64,000 bases of DNA from Sphingomonas_R arantia. Lineage in GTDB: Bacteria; Pseudomonadota; Alphaproteobacteria; Sphingomonadales; Sphingomonadaceae. The notes below the pieces were generated by a model, which ran no database searches, was not told the origin of the DNA, and saw only the letters and a program-made list of their open reading frames with translations. Positions within the stretch are counted from its first letter, which is position 1; each line of letters starts with the position of its first letter. Of this stretch, positions 24,356-34,971 are shown piece after piece. The position numbers and the translations under genes are program-made. Where the stretch lies: the NCBI RefSeq assembly GCF_042682045.1, contig NZ_JBHUGS010000005.1, positions 186,001-250,000 on the forward strand, in the 5' to 3' direction.

Positions 24356-25267
24356 TCAGACGGTTCGTGCCAGCACAGCCTCCGCGCGGGTCCAGTCGGT
24401 CTTGCCATAACGCGCGTTGTCGAGCGGGACGAGCTTGCCGCGGCCGCTCGCCATGTCGCGCAGATACTGCATCCCCTGCCACGCAGGGAACGGCGCGTCG
24501 CTCTTGGGGGACAATGCGCGCGCAACCGCGATGACGGTGCTCAGGCGGCCGATCCCGCCGGCGCGGAGCAGCTTATACTCCCGCCCGCTCAGCCGCGTCA
24601 TGATCGACGCCAGATCGCGCGCGCTGACCACATCGCCCGCGATGCGCGAAAAGCGTGGGGCGTCCGCATCCATCGCAACATCGGCCACATGGTCCGCGAC
24701 GTCGTCCTTGGTGGTGAAGTCGAGCGGCTGATCGGCATCGCCCCAGTGCAGGATGCGGTGGAGCTTGTGCAGAACGATCGGCGCCTCACCGGTCAGCAGG
24801 TCGGCGAACGCACCGTTCAGCACCGATGTCGCGCGGATCGGTGCCGCGTCGACGCGCGCCTGAAACGCGCGCCGCAGGTCCATGTTGCGGTTGTCCCCGG
24901 GCCGCGTCCTGGTGAAATCGAGCGAGAAATCGGACGGCATGAAGCGCGGCACGCCGACCGCGACCGCTGCGTCGAGCAACCGACCCTGCAAGCCCAGGAT
25001 CGTCGGCGCGAGCCCGTTCAACGCCGATACCACGCACACCGCACCGGCACAGGCGCGCGCCAGTGCGGCCGGATCGGCATAATCCGTCTCGATCACGCTC
25101 GCGCCCGTCCCGGCGATCACCCCCCGCTTGGCGTCCGGCGTCTCGGTCCGGACCAGTGCGCGAACCGGCACGTCGCGGCGGCGCAGTGCCCGTGCGATCC
25201 GCAGACCCAGATCGCCGGTCGCGCCGGCCAGGACCACGGCTCCACCTTCGACATTTCGAACGGCCAT
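24356..25267 (-). CDS. NmrA / isoflavone-reductase-like NAD(P)-binding protein
   Basis: The 303-residue protein has a Rossmann fold with AVVLAGATGDLGLRIARALR at residue ~10 and ALVRTETPDAKRG. The NmrA-type segments are DYADPAALARACAGAVCVVS and RFMPSDFSLDFTRTRPGDNR. It may be an NAD(P)H sensor or an atypical reductase. The start at 25267 has GGGAGG five bases upstream. The open frame continues upstream into a TetR-like remnant. Confidence 0.86.
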   Translation of the reverse strand: MAVRNVEGGAVVLAGATGDLGLRIARALRRRDVPVRALVRTETPDAKRGVIAGTGASVIETDYADPAALARACAGAVCVVSALNGLAPTILGLQGRLLDAAVAVGVPRFMPSDFSLDFTRTRPGDNRNMDLRRAFQARVDAAPIRATSVLNGAFADLLTGEAPIVLHKLHRILHWGDADQPLDFTTKDDVADHVADVAMDADAPRFSRIAGDVVSARDLASIMTRLSGREYKLLRAGGIGRLSTVIAVARALSPKSDAPFPAWQGMQYLRDMASGRGKLVPLDNARYGKTDWTRAEAVLARTV

Positions 25268-25312
25268 CCGCGCCTCCCTCTGTTCCCTGAACGCATGCGG
25301 GCTGGGACTGAC

Positions 25313-25513
25313 CGATTCCGATCCCGTGGTCCACCCCCGGACCACGACCATGAGATTGCTCGATCCGCCATCGCGCGCCAGGAACGAAAGGTCCTGAAGC
25401 ACCGTGCTGACCGGGCCCGCCAGCGTGCCGGCATCACTCCGCCCCGGAAGCCCGCCCTTCGCGATGTCACGCTCGATGCGCGTGCGGAGGGCGTCGATGT
25501 CCGGGTCGCCCCC
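25313..25513 (-). pseudogene. Remnant of a TetR-family regulator C-terminus
   Basis: On the minus strand, between a TAG at 25516 and the NmrA-like start, the frame reads DPDIDALRTRIERDIAKGGL, then GTLAGPVSTVLQDLSFLARD and GGSSNLMVVVRGW. This matches the pattern of TetR C-terminal domains (…LA.FVSTVLQGLS.QARDGA…). The DNA-binding N-terminus is missing and no start precedes it. A TetR gene often regulates an adjacent NmrA/SDR gene, so a decayed local regulator is plausible. The call is from memory of the family pattern only. Confidence 0.5.
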
Positions 25514-25563
25514 CTAGGATAAATGGCAGGACCCAAAGCTTGCTGATTGCAAAGCCGCTGGTC

Positions 25564-25701
25564 TCAGGGGCCCTCGTGCCAAGGATCGGTGCCGGGCTCC
25601 GGCTCGTCGTCCATCGGGCTGCCGGTATGTGGCGCATCGGGCACGATCGGCTGCGTCACCGGGGGCTGTTCAACGTCCGGCTTCGGGGTGTCGGTCATCA
25701 T
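25564..25701 (-). CDS. Small proline/aspartate-rich acidic protein, unknown
   Basis: This 45-residue protein has many Pro and Asp/Glu residues (DTPKPDVEQPPVTQPIVPDA) and ends GTDPWHEGP. It has no hydrophobic segment and is probably disordered. A GGAG seven bases before the first of two tandem ATGs supports translation; a longer frame to 25773 lacks an SD. It lies 68 bp downstream of mmsA and could be read from the same transcript. I recall similar short proteins in sphingomonads but know no function. Confidence 0.55.
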   Translation of the reverse strand: MMTDTPKPDVEQPPVTQPIVPDAPHTGSPMDDEPEPGTDPWHEGP

Positions 25702-25769
25702 GGTCGTTCTCCGTAGCAACGCGCCGCCCGCGGGCATGTCCAACCGACACGCCCGCGGACGCCGCGGGA

Positions 25770-27266
25770 TCACATCGTCGGGATGATGAAGCTCTGGTCG
25801 ATCACCGACCCGCCGCTCGGCCAGCGTTGCGTGATGGTCTTGGTGCGCGTGTAGAACCGGATGCCGTCGGTGCCATACTGGTTCAGGTCACCGAAGCCGG
25901 ACCGCTTCCACCCGCCGAAGCTGTGATAGGACACCGGCACCGGGATCGGCACGTTGATGCCGACCATCCCGACCTCGACCGAGCTCGCGAAGTTCCGCGC
26001 GAAGTCGCCGTTGCGCGTGAAGATCGCGACGCCGTTTCCGTACTGATGCTGCGTCGGATAGCTCACCGCCTCTTCGAACGTCGCGGCGCGCAGGATCTGC
26101 AGGACCGGCCCGAAGATCTCCTCCTTGTAGCTCTGCATGTCCGGCCGGACATGATCCAGCAGCGTCGGCGCCAGGAAATAACCGTCCTCATAACCCTGTA
26201 ACATGAAGCCACGCCCGTCGAGCACCAGTTCGGACCCCTCGTCCACCGCCATCTGGATATAGCCTTCGATCCGCGCCTTGTGCTGCGCGCTCACCACCGG
26301 CCCGTAATGCGCGTCGGCATCGGTCGAGATGCCGATCCGCAGCTTGGCGATCTCCGCCACCAGCTTCTCGCGCAGGACCTCCGCGGTCTTCTCGCCGACC
26401 GGCACGACCACCGGCAACGCCATGCAGCGCTCGCCCGCCGAACCGTAAGCCGCACCCAGAATGTCGGCGACCGCCTGGTCGATGTCGGCGTCCGGCATGA
26501 TGATGCCGTGATTCTTCGCGCCGCCCATGCACTGCATCCGCTTGCCCGCCGCGGCCCCGCGGCCATAGACATATTGCGCGATGTCGGACGACCCGACGAA
26601 GCTCACCGCCTTCACGTCGGGATGATCCAGGATCGCATCGACGACCAGCTTGTCGCCGTGCACGACGTTCAGGATGCCGGCGGGCAACCCCGCCTCCAGC
26701 GCCAGTTCGGCCAGCCGCACTGGCACGGACGGGTCACGCTCCGACGGCTTCAGGATGAACGCGTTGCCGCATGCAATCGCCGGGGCGAGCATCCACAGCG
26801 GGATCATCGCCGGGAAATTGAACGGCGTGATGCCCGCCACGACGCCCAGCGGCTGGCGCATCGAATACACGTCGATCCCCGGCCCGGCGCCCTCGGTGTA
26901 ATCACCCTTCAGCAGATGCGGGATGCCGCACGCGAATTCGACCACGTCGAGCCCGCGCTGGATATCGCCCTTCGCATCGGAGATGACCTTGCCATGCTCG
27001 GACGCGAGCAGCGCGGCCAGCTCGTCCATATGCGCTTCGATCAGCGCCTTGAACTTGAACATCACGCGCGCCCGGCGCTGCGGGTTCGTGGCGCCCCACT
27101 CCGGCTGCGCGGCCTTCGCGTTGGCGACCGCCTCGGCGACCGTCTCGACCGTACCCAGCGCGACCTGCGCCTGAACCTGGCCGATCGTCGGGTCGTAGAT
27201 GTCGCCCGTACGGGCGCCGGACCAGGCGGCGGTCTGCCCGCCGATGAAATGCGATACGTTGCGCAT
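25770..27266 (-). CDS. mmsA: CoA-acylating methylmalonate-semialdehyde dehydrogenase
   Basis: The 498-residue aldehyde dehydrogenase oxidises methylmalonate (or malonate) semialdehyde to propionyl- (or acetyl-) CoA in valine and myo-inositol breakdown. Motifs are ITPFNFPAMIPLWMLAPAIA, FVGSSDIAQYVYGRGAAAGK, GAKNHGIIMPDADID and the catalytic Cys in GSAGERCMALPVVVPVG. The C-terminal SYHSFGGWKRSGFGDLNQYG is typical of the MmsA branch. The ATG at 27266 has GAGGAAG upstream. It diverges from a LysR regulator, its probable controller. Confidence 0.92.
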   Translation of the reverse strand: MRNVSHFIGGQTAAWSGARTGDIYDPTIGQVQAQVALGTVETVAEAVANAKAAQPEWGATNPQRRARVMFKFKALIEAHMDELAALLASEHGKVISDAKGDIQRGLDVVEFACGIPHLLKGDYTEGAGPGIDVYSMRQPLGVVAGITPFNFPAMIPLWMLAPAIACGNAFILKPSERDPSVPVRLAELALEAGLPAGILNVVHGDKLVVDAILDHPDVKAVSFVGSSDIAQYVYGRGAAAGKRMQCMGGAKNHGIIMPDADIDQAVADILGAAYGSAGERCMALPVVVPVGEKTAEVLREKLVAEIAKLRIGISTDADAHYGPVVSAQHKARIEGYIQMAVDEGSELVLDGRGFMLQGYEDGYFLAPTLLDHVRPDMQSYKEEIFGPVLQILRAATFEEAVSYPTQHQYGNGVAIFTRNGDFARNFASSVEVGMVGINVPIPVPVSYHSFGGWKRSGFGDLNQYGTDGIRFYTRTKTITQRWPSGGSVIDQSFIIPTM

Positions 27267-27352
27267 GGCTCTTCCTCTCAAGTTATCACGTTGGTCTTAG
27301 CCTCTGCACGACGCCACCGGAACCACCGCCAAACCGCATCCGTTGTGCAAAA

Positions 27353-28240
27353 ATGCAGAGTCTGAACTGGGACGACATCCGCCTGTTCCTCGCCGTGGCG
27401 CGCGACGGCCGGCTCCAGGCCGCGGCCCGCACCCTCGGGCTCGATCATAGCACGGTCGCACGCCGCATGAACGGGCTGGAGGCGGCACTCGGCGCGCGGC
27501 TGATCGACCGGTCACCGCGCGGCGTCCTGCTCACCCATGCCGGCGACCTGCTGCGCGATCATGCCGAGCGGATGGAGGTCGAGATGATCGCGGCCAGCGC
27601 GGCGGTCGGCGACGATGCCGGCACCGTCGCCGGATCGGTCCGGCTCGCGACCCCCGAGGCGTTCGGCACCTGGCTCGTCGCGCCGAATGTCCACCTGCTC
27701 CACGCCCGCCACCCGACCGTCATACTCGAACTCGCGCCCGAAAGCCGATCGGTCAGCCTGTCACGGCGCGAGGCGGACATCGCGATCGGCCTCACCCGCC
27801 CGCCACGCGGCCGGGTCGTCGCGCGCAAGCTCGTCGACTACCGGCTCGGGCTCTACGCCGCGGCCGACTATCTGGACCGTCACCCGCCGATCGACACGCT
27901 TGACGCGGTCAAGGCGCACCCGCTGGTCTGGTATATCGACGAACTGATCGACATCCCCGAACTGCGCTATTTCGACCAGATCGTCAGCGACGCACCCACC
28001 GTGTTCCGCTCCAGCTCGATCGCGGCGCAGCAGGCGGCGGTCGCCAACGGCCTGGGGATCGGCGTGCTGCACGTCTTCGCCGCCGAACAGGACAGCCGCC
28101 TGCAACGCGTCCTGCCGGACGTCGCGGTGACGCGCAGCTACTGGCTGCTGATGCACGCCGACCAGCAACGCCTGCCGCGCATCCGCGCCGTCGTGGATTT
28201 CCTCGACGAGGTCATGCGGATCAACCAGCACCGCTTCTGA
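27353..28240 (+). CDS. LysR-family transcriptional regulator
   Basis: The 295-residue protein has an N-terminal winged HTH (DDIRLFLAVARDGRLQAAAR, then LGLDHSTVARRMNGLEAALG) and a periplasmic-binding-like effector domain (~95-290). It is transcribed away from mmsA with an 86-bp gap, the classic LysR arrangement, so it probably controls mmsA. There is no visible SD before the ATG (TGTGCAAAAATG), which suggests leaderless or weak translation. TGCACGACG and CGTTGTGCA in the gap could be parts of its binding site. Confidence 0.88.
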   Translation: MQSLNWDDIRLFLAVARDGRLQAAARTLGLDHSTVARRMNGLEAALGARLIDRSPRGVLLTHAGDLLRDHAERMEVEMIAASAAVGDDAGTVAGSVRLATPEAFGTWLVAPNVHLLHARHPTVILELAPESRSVSLSRREADIAIGLTRPPRGRVVARKLVDYRLGLYAAADYLDRHPPIDTLDAVKAHPLVWYIDELIDIPELRYFDQIVSDAPTVFRSSSIAAQQAAVANGLGIGVLHVFAAEQDSRLQRVLPDVAVTRSYWLLMHADQQRLPRIRAVVDFLDEVMRINQHRF

Positions 28241-28250
28241 CCGCCAGTTC

Positions 28251-28316
28251 TAACCATCCGTTCACTTTCCGCTTGCCACCCCTGTTTCCAGGTGCGACAA
28301 AATGACCAGTCGGTCA
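28251..28316. promoter_or_regulatory. Paired TetR-type operator sites before the coxM operon
   Basis: TAACCATCCGTTCA (28251-28264) and the perfect palindrome TGACCAGTCGGTCA (28303-28316) lie 52 bp apart. They match the two sites at 31182-31195 and 31232-31245 in sequence, order and spacing. A CTTGC element follows the first site and an A/T-rich stretch (ACAAAAT) precedes the second, consistent with a promoter between the sites. Confidence 0.6.
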
Positions 28317-28359
28317 GAAGTGAGGCATGCAGCCCTCGCCGCACCGGCGTGGAGGAGCC

Positions 28360-29223
28360 ATGAAGCCGCCATCCTTTGGCTATCAGCTTGCGCAGGACCT
28401 TCCGGATGCCTTCGCGCACTATGCCGCCGCGACGGACGACGTGCTCTGGCTGGCGGGCGGACACAGCATCGTCCCCTCGCTCGCGCTCCGCCTTCAGGCG
28501 CCCGGCCTGCTGATCGACATCTCCCGCCTGCCCGAACTGGCCGGCATCACGGTGTCTGACGACGGTCTCCGGATCGGCGCCACCACGCGCCATGCCGAAC
28601 TGCTGTCGAACCCGCTCGTGGCGGAACACGCGCCCATGCTGGCGCAGGCCGCGCATTTCGTCGCGCACCCCGCGATCCGCAATCACGCGACGTTCGGCGG
28701 CAACCTCGCGCTGGCCGACCCGGCGTCCGAATTCCCGGCCGTCGTCCGCTGTCTCGGCGGCATGTTCGACATCGTCGGCCCCGATGGCGAACGGACCGTC
28801 GCGGCGGAGGACTTCTTCCTCGATCTCTACACGACCGCGATCGAGCCGGGCGAGATCCTGCGCTCGATCCTCATCCCCCCCGCCCCGCCCGGCACGCTGA
28901 CCGCGTTCGACGAACTCGCCCGCCGCCACGGCGACTACGCCATGGTTGGCGCCGCGGTCCGGCTCGTCATGGACGACGGCCTGATCGGGCAGGCCGGTCT
29001 CTGTTTCCACTCCGTCGGCGCGACGCCCATCCGCGCCGAAAACGCCGAGGCCGCACTCGTGGGACACCCGCTCGACGACGCCACGATCACGGCGGCCCGC
29101 GACGCGCTCGCGCAGGATCTCGACCCCGCCGACGAACCAACCATGCCCGGCGCGACCCGCCTGCATCTGGCCGAGGTGCTGCTCGGTCGCATCCTGTCGC
29201 GGCTCGCCACCCCTGCACCCTGA
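28360..29223 (+). CDS. Molybdenum hydroxylase FAD-binding subunit (CoxM/CutM family)
   Basis: The 287-residue medium subunit binds FAD through LAGGHSIVPSLALRLQAPG (~29) and NHATFGGNLALADPASEFPA (~105), and has the C-terminal CO dehydrogenase-flavoprotein domain with YAMVGAAVRLV. It passes electrons from the 2Fe-2S subunit to an acceptor. The start at 28360 has GGAGGA. It sits in a different transcript from the S and L subunits, together with an MFS transporter. Confidence 0.9.
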   Translation: MKPPSFGYQLAQDLPDAFAHYAAATDDVLWLAGGHSIVPSLALRLQAPGLLIDISRLPELAGITVSDDGLRIGATTRHAELLSNPLVAEHAPMLAQAAHFVAHPAIRNHATFGGNLALADPASEFPAVVRCLGGMFDIVGPDGERTVAAEDFFLDLYTTAIEPGEILRSILIPPAPPGTLTAFDELARRHGDYAMVGAAVRLVMDDGLIGQAGLCFHSVGATPIRAENAEAALVGHPLDDATITAARDALAQDLDPADEPTMPGATRLHLAEVLLGRILSRLATPAP

Positions 29224-29291
29224 ACACGCCACGGATCGAACTTTGAACAAGGTGCCCGTCGCGAACGGCGCACCACATGAGAGGAAGCGCT

Positions 29292-30512
29292 ATGGAAACC
29301 AGTGAGAGCGGCACGCCACAACGGTGGAGGGTGCTGAACATGACGTTCCTGGCGTATCTCTACGACAGCCTCGATCTGCAGATCCTCGCCATCTGCATGC
29401 CGGTCATCATCGTCTCGCTCGGCCTGTCGCTGACCGACGCCGGTCTGCTCGCGTCGGCCACCATGATCGGCACCGCACTCGGCGGCATCCTGTTCGGCTG
29501 GGTCGCGGAAAATATGGGCCGCAAGAACGCGACCGTCATCTGCCTGATCGAATTCGGCATCTTCACCACCGCGGTCTACTGGACCACCTCGTGGGAACAG
29601 CTGATGGTCCTGCGCTTCCTCCAGGGCATCGGCATCGGCGGCCTCTGGGGCCCGATCGTCGCGCTGATCGCCGACCATTGGGCACCGAAATACCGCGCGC
29701 GCGCCGCCGGTTTCATGCTGTCCACCTTCGCGCTCGGCGGCATCCTCGCCTCGCTGATGGGCCGCTATTTCCTGGCCGATCTCGGCTGGCGGATGCTGTT
29801 CGCGCTGACCGGCACCGCCACCATCGTCGGCATTCTGTTCTGGATCATCGTCCCCGCCGATCCCGTCCGCCCGCCCAAGGCGAAGGAGCCACGCATCGGC
29901 TTCGGCCGCCTGTTCCGCCCCGACATCGTGAAGCTTACCATTGGCGCGACGATCGCCGCCGCCTGTCAGATGGGCGGCTTCTGGGGCGTCTCGTCCTGGA
30001 TCCCGACCTATCTGGTCAAGGTCCGCGGGCTCGACCTGGAATATATGAGCCTGTTCTCCGTCGTGATCTTCTCCGGCGCGTTCGTCGGCTACTTCGTCTA
30101 CGCCTGGCTCGCCGATCATATCGGCCGGCGCAAGGCGCTGATCCTCGCCTTCCTGGCCGATACCGTCATCGTCCCGCTCTACGTGTTCGTCCCCGACGCG
30201 ACTTTGCTGTTCTGGCTGGGGCCGATCATGGGCCTGTCGTTCGGCGGCGTGTTCGGCCTGTTCGGATCCTATTTCGCCGAACTGTTCCCTCAGGACATTC
30301 GCGCCATGGGGTCGGGCTTCGCGTTCAACGTCGGCCGCGGGCTTGGCGCGGTGCTGACGCCCGTCACGGTCGGCGTGCTGGCCAAGACGCACGGGCTCGG
30401 CTTCGGGATCGGCACCTGTTCGGTCCTATTCCTGGTCGGCGCGATCACCGTCTGGTTCATGCCCGAAACCCTGCGGCGCGCCGGCGATGCGAAGCTCGTT
30501 CCGGCCCACTGA
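29292..30512 (+). CDS. MFS transporter (aromatic/organic acid:H+ symporter-like)
   Basis: The 406-residue protein has 12 predicted membrane segments. The MFS signature GWVAENMGRKNATV lies between helices 2 and 3 and LADHIGRRKALIL between helices 8 and 9. LDLQILAICMPVIIVSLGLS in helix 1 resembles AAHS/sialate-type carriers. It follows coxM by 68 bp with AGAGGAAG before the ATG, so both are under the same promoter. It most likely imports the substrate of the hydroxylase, which would be an organic or aromatic acid; this is inference. Confidence 0.88.
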   Translation: METSESGTPQRWRVLNMTFLAYLYDSLDLQILAICMPVIIVSLGLSLTDAGLLASATMIGTALGGILFGWVAENMGRKNATVICLIEFGIFTTAVYWTTSWEQLMVLRFLQGIGIGGLWGPIVALIADHWAPKYRARAAGFMLSTFALGGILASLMGRYFLADLGWRMLFALTGTATIVGILFWIIVPADPVRPPKAKEPRIGFGRLFRPDIVKLTIGATIAAACQMGGFWGVSSWIPTYLVKVRGLDLEYMSLFSVVIFSGAFVGYFVYAWLADHIGRRKALILAFLADTVIVPLYVFVPDATLLFWLGPIMGLSFGGVFGLFGSYFAELFPQDIRAMGSGFAFNVGRGLGAVLTPVTVGVLAKTHGLGFGIGTCSVLFLVGAITVWFMPETLRRAGDAKLVPAH

Positions 30513-30516
30513 CCAG

Positions 30517-31188
30517 TCAGGCGTCGGCATCCGCGAACTGCACGCGGATGCCGGCCAGCGACGCCCGCACGGTGCGCGCGACGGTGCCGGCGATATCGTC
30601 CGGCACCGCCGTCCCATAAACGAACTTGCGGATCGCGACATAGAACACGCCGCCATGCAGCCCCCAGAACAGCTCTTCCTCGACCTCCGATGGGGACTGC
30701 GCAGGCAGACCGAGCTCATGCCGCAACTCGCCGATCGCCGGCAGGACGAGGCGGTCGCGCACGATGGTCAGATACCGCGTCGGCAAACTGTACGATTTCA
30801 GCCCAGACGAGACGAAGATCCGCACCCACTCATACTCGAACACCGAGTCGACATATTCCCGGTAGAACCGCAGCAACCGCGCCTCGACGGACAGGCTGCG
30901 GTCGGTGATCAGGCTGTTCCACTCGCTACGCCAGCGGCTCGTGAACACATGCTCGTACACCCGCTCGATCAGCGCCTCCTTGCTCTCGAAATGCCGGTAG
31001 ATCACGGCGTGCGAGATCCCCAGCCGCGTCGCCAGCTCGCGTGTCTGCCCCTCGAAGCCGTTCTCCGCAAAGAACCGGACCGCCCCCTCGAGAATATGCT
31101 TCTCGCGGTCCTCCGACCGCATGTTCTTGCGGCGCGGCTTCGGCGTCTCCGGTCCGTCCCCCGCCTCGGCCAATTCAGAACTAACCAT
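30517..31188 (-). CDS. TetR-family regulator of the hydroxylase locus
   Basis: The ~223-residue protein has an N-terminal HTH (HILEGAVRFFAENGFEGQ, TRELATRLGISHAVIYRHF) and a ligand domain with FYREYVDSVFEYEWVRIFVS. It is convergent with the MFS gene (4 bp apart) and divergent from coxS. Operator-like sites lie over its start and in the divergent gap, implying autorepression. The start is uncertain: ATGs at 31227, 31188 and 31122 all lack an SD. I chose 31188, inside the first operator. Confidence 0.87.
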   Translation of the reverse strand: MVSSELAEAGDGPETPKPRRKNMRSEDREKHILEGAVRFFAENGFEGQTRELATRLGISHAVIYRHFESKEALIERVYEHVFTSRWRSEWNSLITDRSLSVEARLLRFYREYVDSVFEYEWVRIFVSSGLKSYSLPTRYLTIVRDRLVLPAIGELRHELGLPAQSPSEVEEELFWGLHGGVFYVAIRKFVYGTAVPDDIAGTVARTVRASLAGIRVQFADADA

Positions 31189-31245
31189 CTGGTCTTTTGT
31201 CTTGCGTGCAGACGTCGGTCGTGTCATTTTGTAACCAATCGGTCA
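31182..31245. promoter_or_regulatory. Paired TetR-type operator sites in the tetR-coxS divergent region
   Basis: TAACCATCTGGTCT (31182-31195) and TAACCAATCGGTCA (31232-31245) lie 50 bp apart. The wider context (CTAACCATC…TTGC…CAATCGGTCAG) parallels the coxM promoter. The consensus across the four sites is TRACCANYCGGTCA, a 14-bp near-palindrome of TetR size. Confidence 0.62.
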
Positions 31246-31289
31246 GTTGTTGAGCGTACGCGCCGACTTCGCCTTGAACAGGAGCGGAT

Positions 31290-31355
31290 ATGACACCGTC
31301 ATTGGCCGGATATCGTCCGGTGACACGCCTTTCGCAACCCGGCGAAACCGCATGA
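31290..31355 (+). CDS. Leader peptide ORF coupled to coxS
   Basis: A 21-residue ORF (starting MTPSLAGYRPVTRL and ending PGETA) has a good SD, AACAGGAGCGGAT, before its ATG. Its TGA overlaps the ATG of the 2Fe-2S subunit gene (ATGA). The 2Fe-2S gene itself has no SD, so ribosomes finishing the leader probably initiate it. No known family is recognised. It could be a simple coupling device or a regulatory leader. Confidence 0.55.
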   Translation: MTPSLAGYRPVTRLSQPGETA

Positions 31356-31833
31356 TCACCACCCCGCTCGAACTGCGCGTCAACGGCGAGGATGTCGCCG
31401 AACAGGTCGAACCGCGCACCAGCCTGGCCGATTTCCTGCGCGACCGGCTGCGCCTCACCGGCACGCATCTCGGTTGCGAAATGGGGGTCTGCGGTGCCTG
31501 CCTCGTGATTCTCGACGGCGCGCCCGTCCATGGCTGCCTCGTTCTGGCCGTCCAGGCCGCGGGCCGCGACGTCCAGACGATCGAGGGCATGTCCGAAACC
31601 GGCCTCATCGCCGATCTGCAAACCGCCTTCCACGAACGCAACGCGCTGCAATGCGGCTACTGCACGCCCGGCATGATGATGACGGCGCACACTTTGCTGT
31701 CGACCGACCCGGACCCCGATCGCGACACGATCCGCCAGGCACTGTCGGGCAACTACTGCCGCTGCACCGGGTACGAGGCGATCGTCGACGCGATCGCCAC
31801 CACCGCCGCCCGCCGTCGCGAAGCGGCGGCCGC

Positions 31834-31837
<4 letters not shown>
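31352..31837 (+). CDS. Molybdenum hydroxylase 2Fe-2S subunit (CoxS/CutS family)
   Basis: The 161-residue small subunit has two iron-sulfur clusters. The plant-type N-terminal cluster is in GCEMGVCGACLVILDG plus HGCLVLA. The C-terminal helical cluster is in LQCGYCTPGMMM and GNYCRCTGYEAIVDA. It relays electrons from the Mo centre to the FAD subunit. It overlaps the leader ORF (ATGA) upstream and the large subunit (ATGA) downstream. Confidence 0.93.
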
Positions 31838-34194
<2,357 letters not shown>

Positions 34195-34207
34195 AAAGGA
34201 TGATCCC

Positions 34208-34669
34208 ATGGAACTGACCGGCCGCCACGAACTGACCCAGCCGCCAGAGATCGTCTGGGCCGGCCTCTTCGACCCCGCCATGCTCGCCGAATCGATTCCC
34301 GGCTGCGAGGAACTCGAGCAGACCAGCGACACGACCTTCGCCGCCGTGCTGAAGCTCAAGATCGGCCCCGTGTGCGCCAAGTTCAAAGGCGATGTCGAAC
34401 TGTCCGATATGGTCGAACCGCTGTCCTGCATGCTCTCGGGCCGCGGCTCGGGCGGCATGGCGGGGTTCGCCAAGGGCTCTGCCCGCGTCGAACTGACCCC
34501 CGAAAACGGCGGCACCGTCCTCACCTACACCGCAGACGCCGCCCTCGGCGGCAAACTCGCCTCGCTCGGCAGCCGCCTGATCCAGTCCACCGCCAACAAG
34601 CTCGCGAACGAATTTTTCACCAACTTCGGCGCGGCCCTCGACCGCCGCGTCCAGGTCGTCGTGGACTGA
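34208..34669 (+). CDS. CoxG-like SRPBCC-fold protein
   Basis: The 153-residue protein matches the CO dehydrogenase subunit G family: MELTGRHELTQPPEIVWAGL, ESIPGCEELEQTSDTTFAAV, KLKIGPVCAKFKGDVELSDM and LGSRLIQSTANKLANEFF. CoxG-type proteins often accompany molybdenum hydroxylases and have been linked to membrane association or ligand/cofactor handling. It starts 14 bp after the large subunit, with AAAAGGATG upstream, and ends the operon. Confidence 0.9.
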   Translation: MELTGRHELTQPPEIVWAGLFDPAMLAESIPGCEELEQTSDTTFAAVLKLKIGPVCAKFKGDVELSDMVEPLSCMLSGRGSGGMAGFAKGSARVELTPENGGTVLTYTADAALGGKLASLGSRLIQSTANKLANEFFTNFGAALDRRVQVVVD

Positions 34670-34746
34670 CGCCCCCGCCTGCTGCTCGGAACCGATCGCT
34701 CGGCGGTCGCAACACCAACGACATCACACCGCTCATCAGACGTAAC

Positions 34747-34787
34747 AGCCGGTCCATCGACGGCCGTCTTCCGCTGATGGACCGGCT
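34747..34787. repeat. Perfect 12-bp inverted repeat downstream of the coxSLG operon
   Basis: AGCCGGTCCATC and GATGGACCGGCT enclose a 17-nt loop that itself contains GACGGCCGTC. The ~300-bp stretch 34670-34971 holds no gene. This hairpin could be the operon terminator, although no U-run follows, or a protein-binding site. I do not see a second copy in the window. Confidence 0.5.
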
Positions 34788-34904
34788 AACCGCGGCTTCG
34801 TCGCCGATCCCCGCCCTGCGCACTCGGCACAACGCGACATTTTCGCGGCGTCCAGATCCGCCCTCGCATGCCGAAACCTCGACTTTCGCCATCACGCGCC
34901 TCGA

Positions 34905-34931
34905 CCCGCCAAGCCCCAAAAGGCTGGCGGG
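34905..34931 (-). terminator. Possible tRNA-Leu terminator hairpin
   Basis: On the minus strand, CCCGCCAGCC and GGCTTGGCGGG pair around TTTTGGG about 40-65 bp after the tRNA 3' end. A smaller hairpin AGCCTTCGGGCT lies between. No clear U-tract is present, so the call is weak. Confidence 0.35.
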
Positions 34932-34971
34932 GAGCCCGAAGGCTAACTCATTCACATATAATCTGAAAAAA

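Noticed and set aside
19444..24534. Plus-strand open frame of 1696 codons across the beta-galactosidase and peptidase genes
   Set aside because: Low-complexity translation, antisense to or out of frame with two genes whose motifs are clear.
27302..27360. CTCTGCA…TGCAGAG inverted pair around the LysR start
   Set aside because: Arms are 45 bp apart and one lies in the coding sequence; not a convincing LysR T-N11-A site.
28935..30392. Minus-strand open frame of 485 codons opposite the MFS gene
   Set aside because: Asp/Arg/Gly-rich shadow; the plus-strand MFS protein has full family motifs and an SD.
30510..30518. TGACCAGTC, identical to nine bases of the TetR operator, at the MFS stop codon
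   Set aside because: The second half (GGTCA) is missing and it lies between convergent gene ends, so it is probably coincidental.
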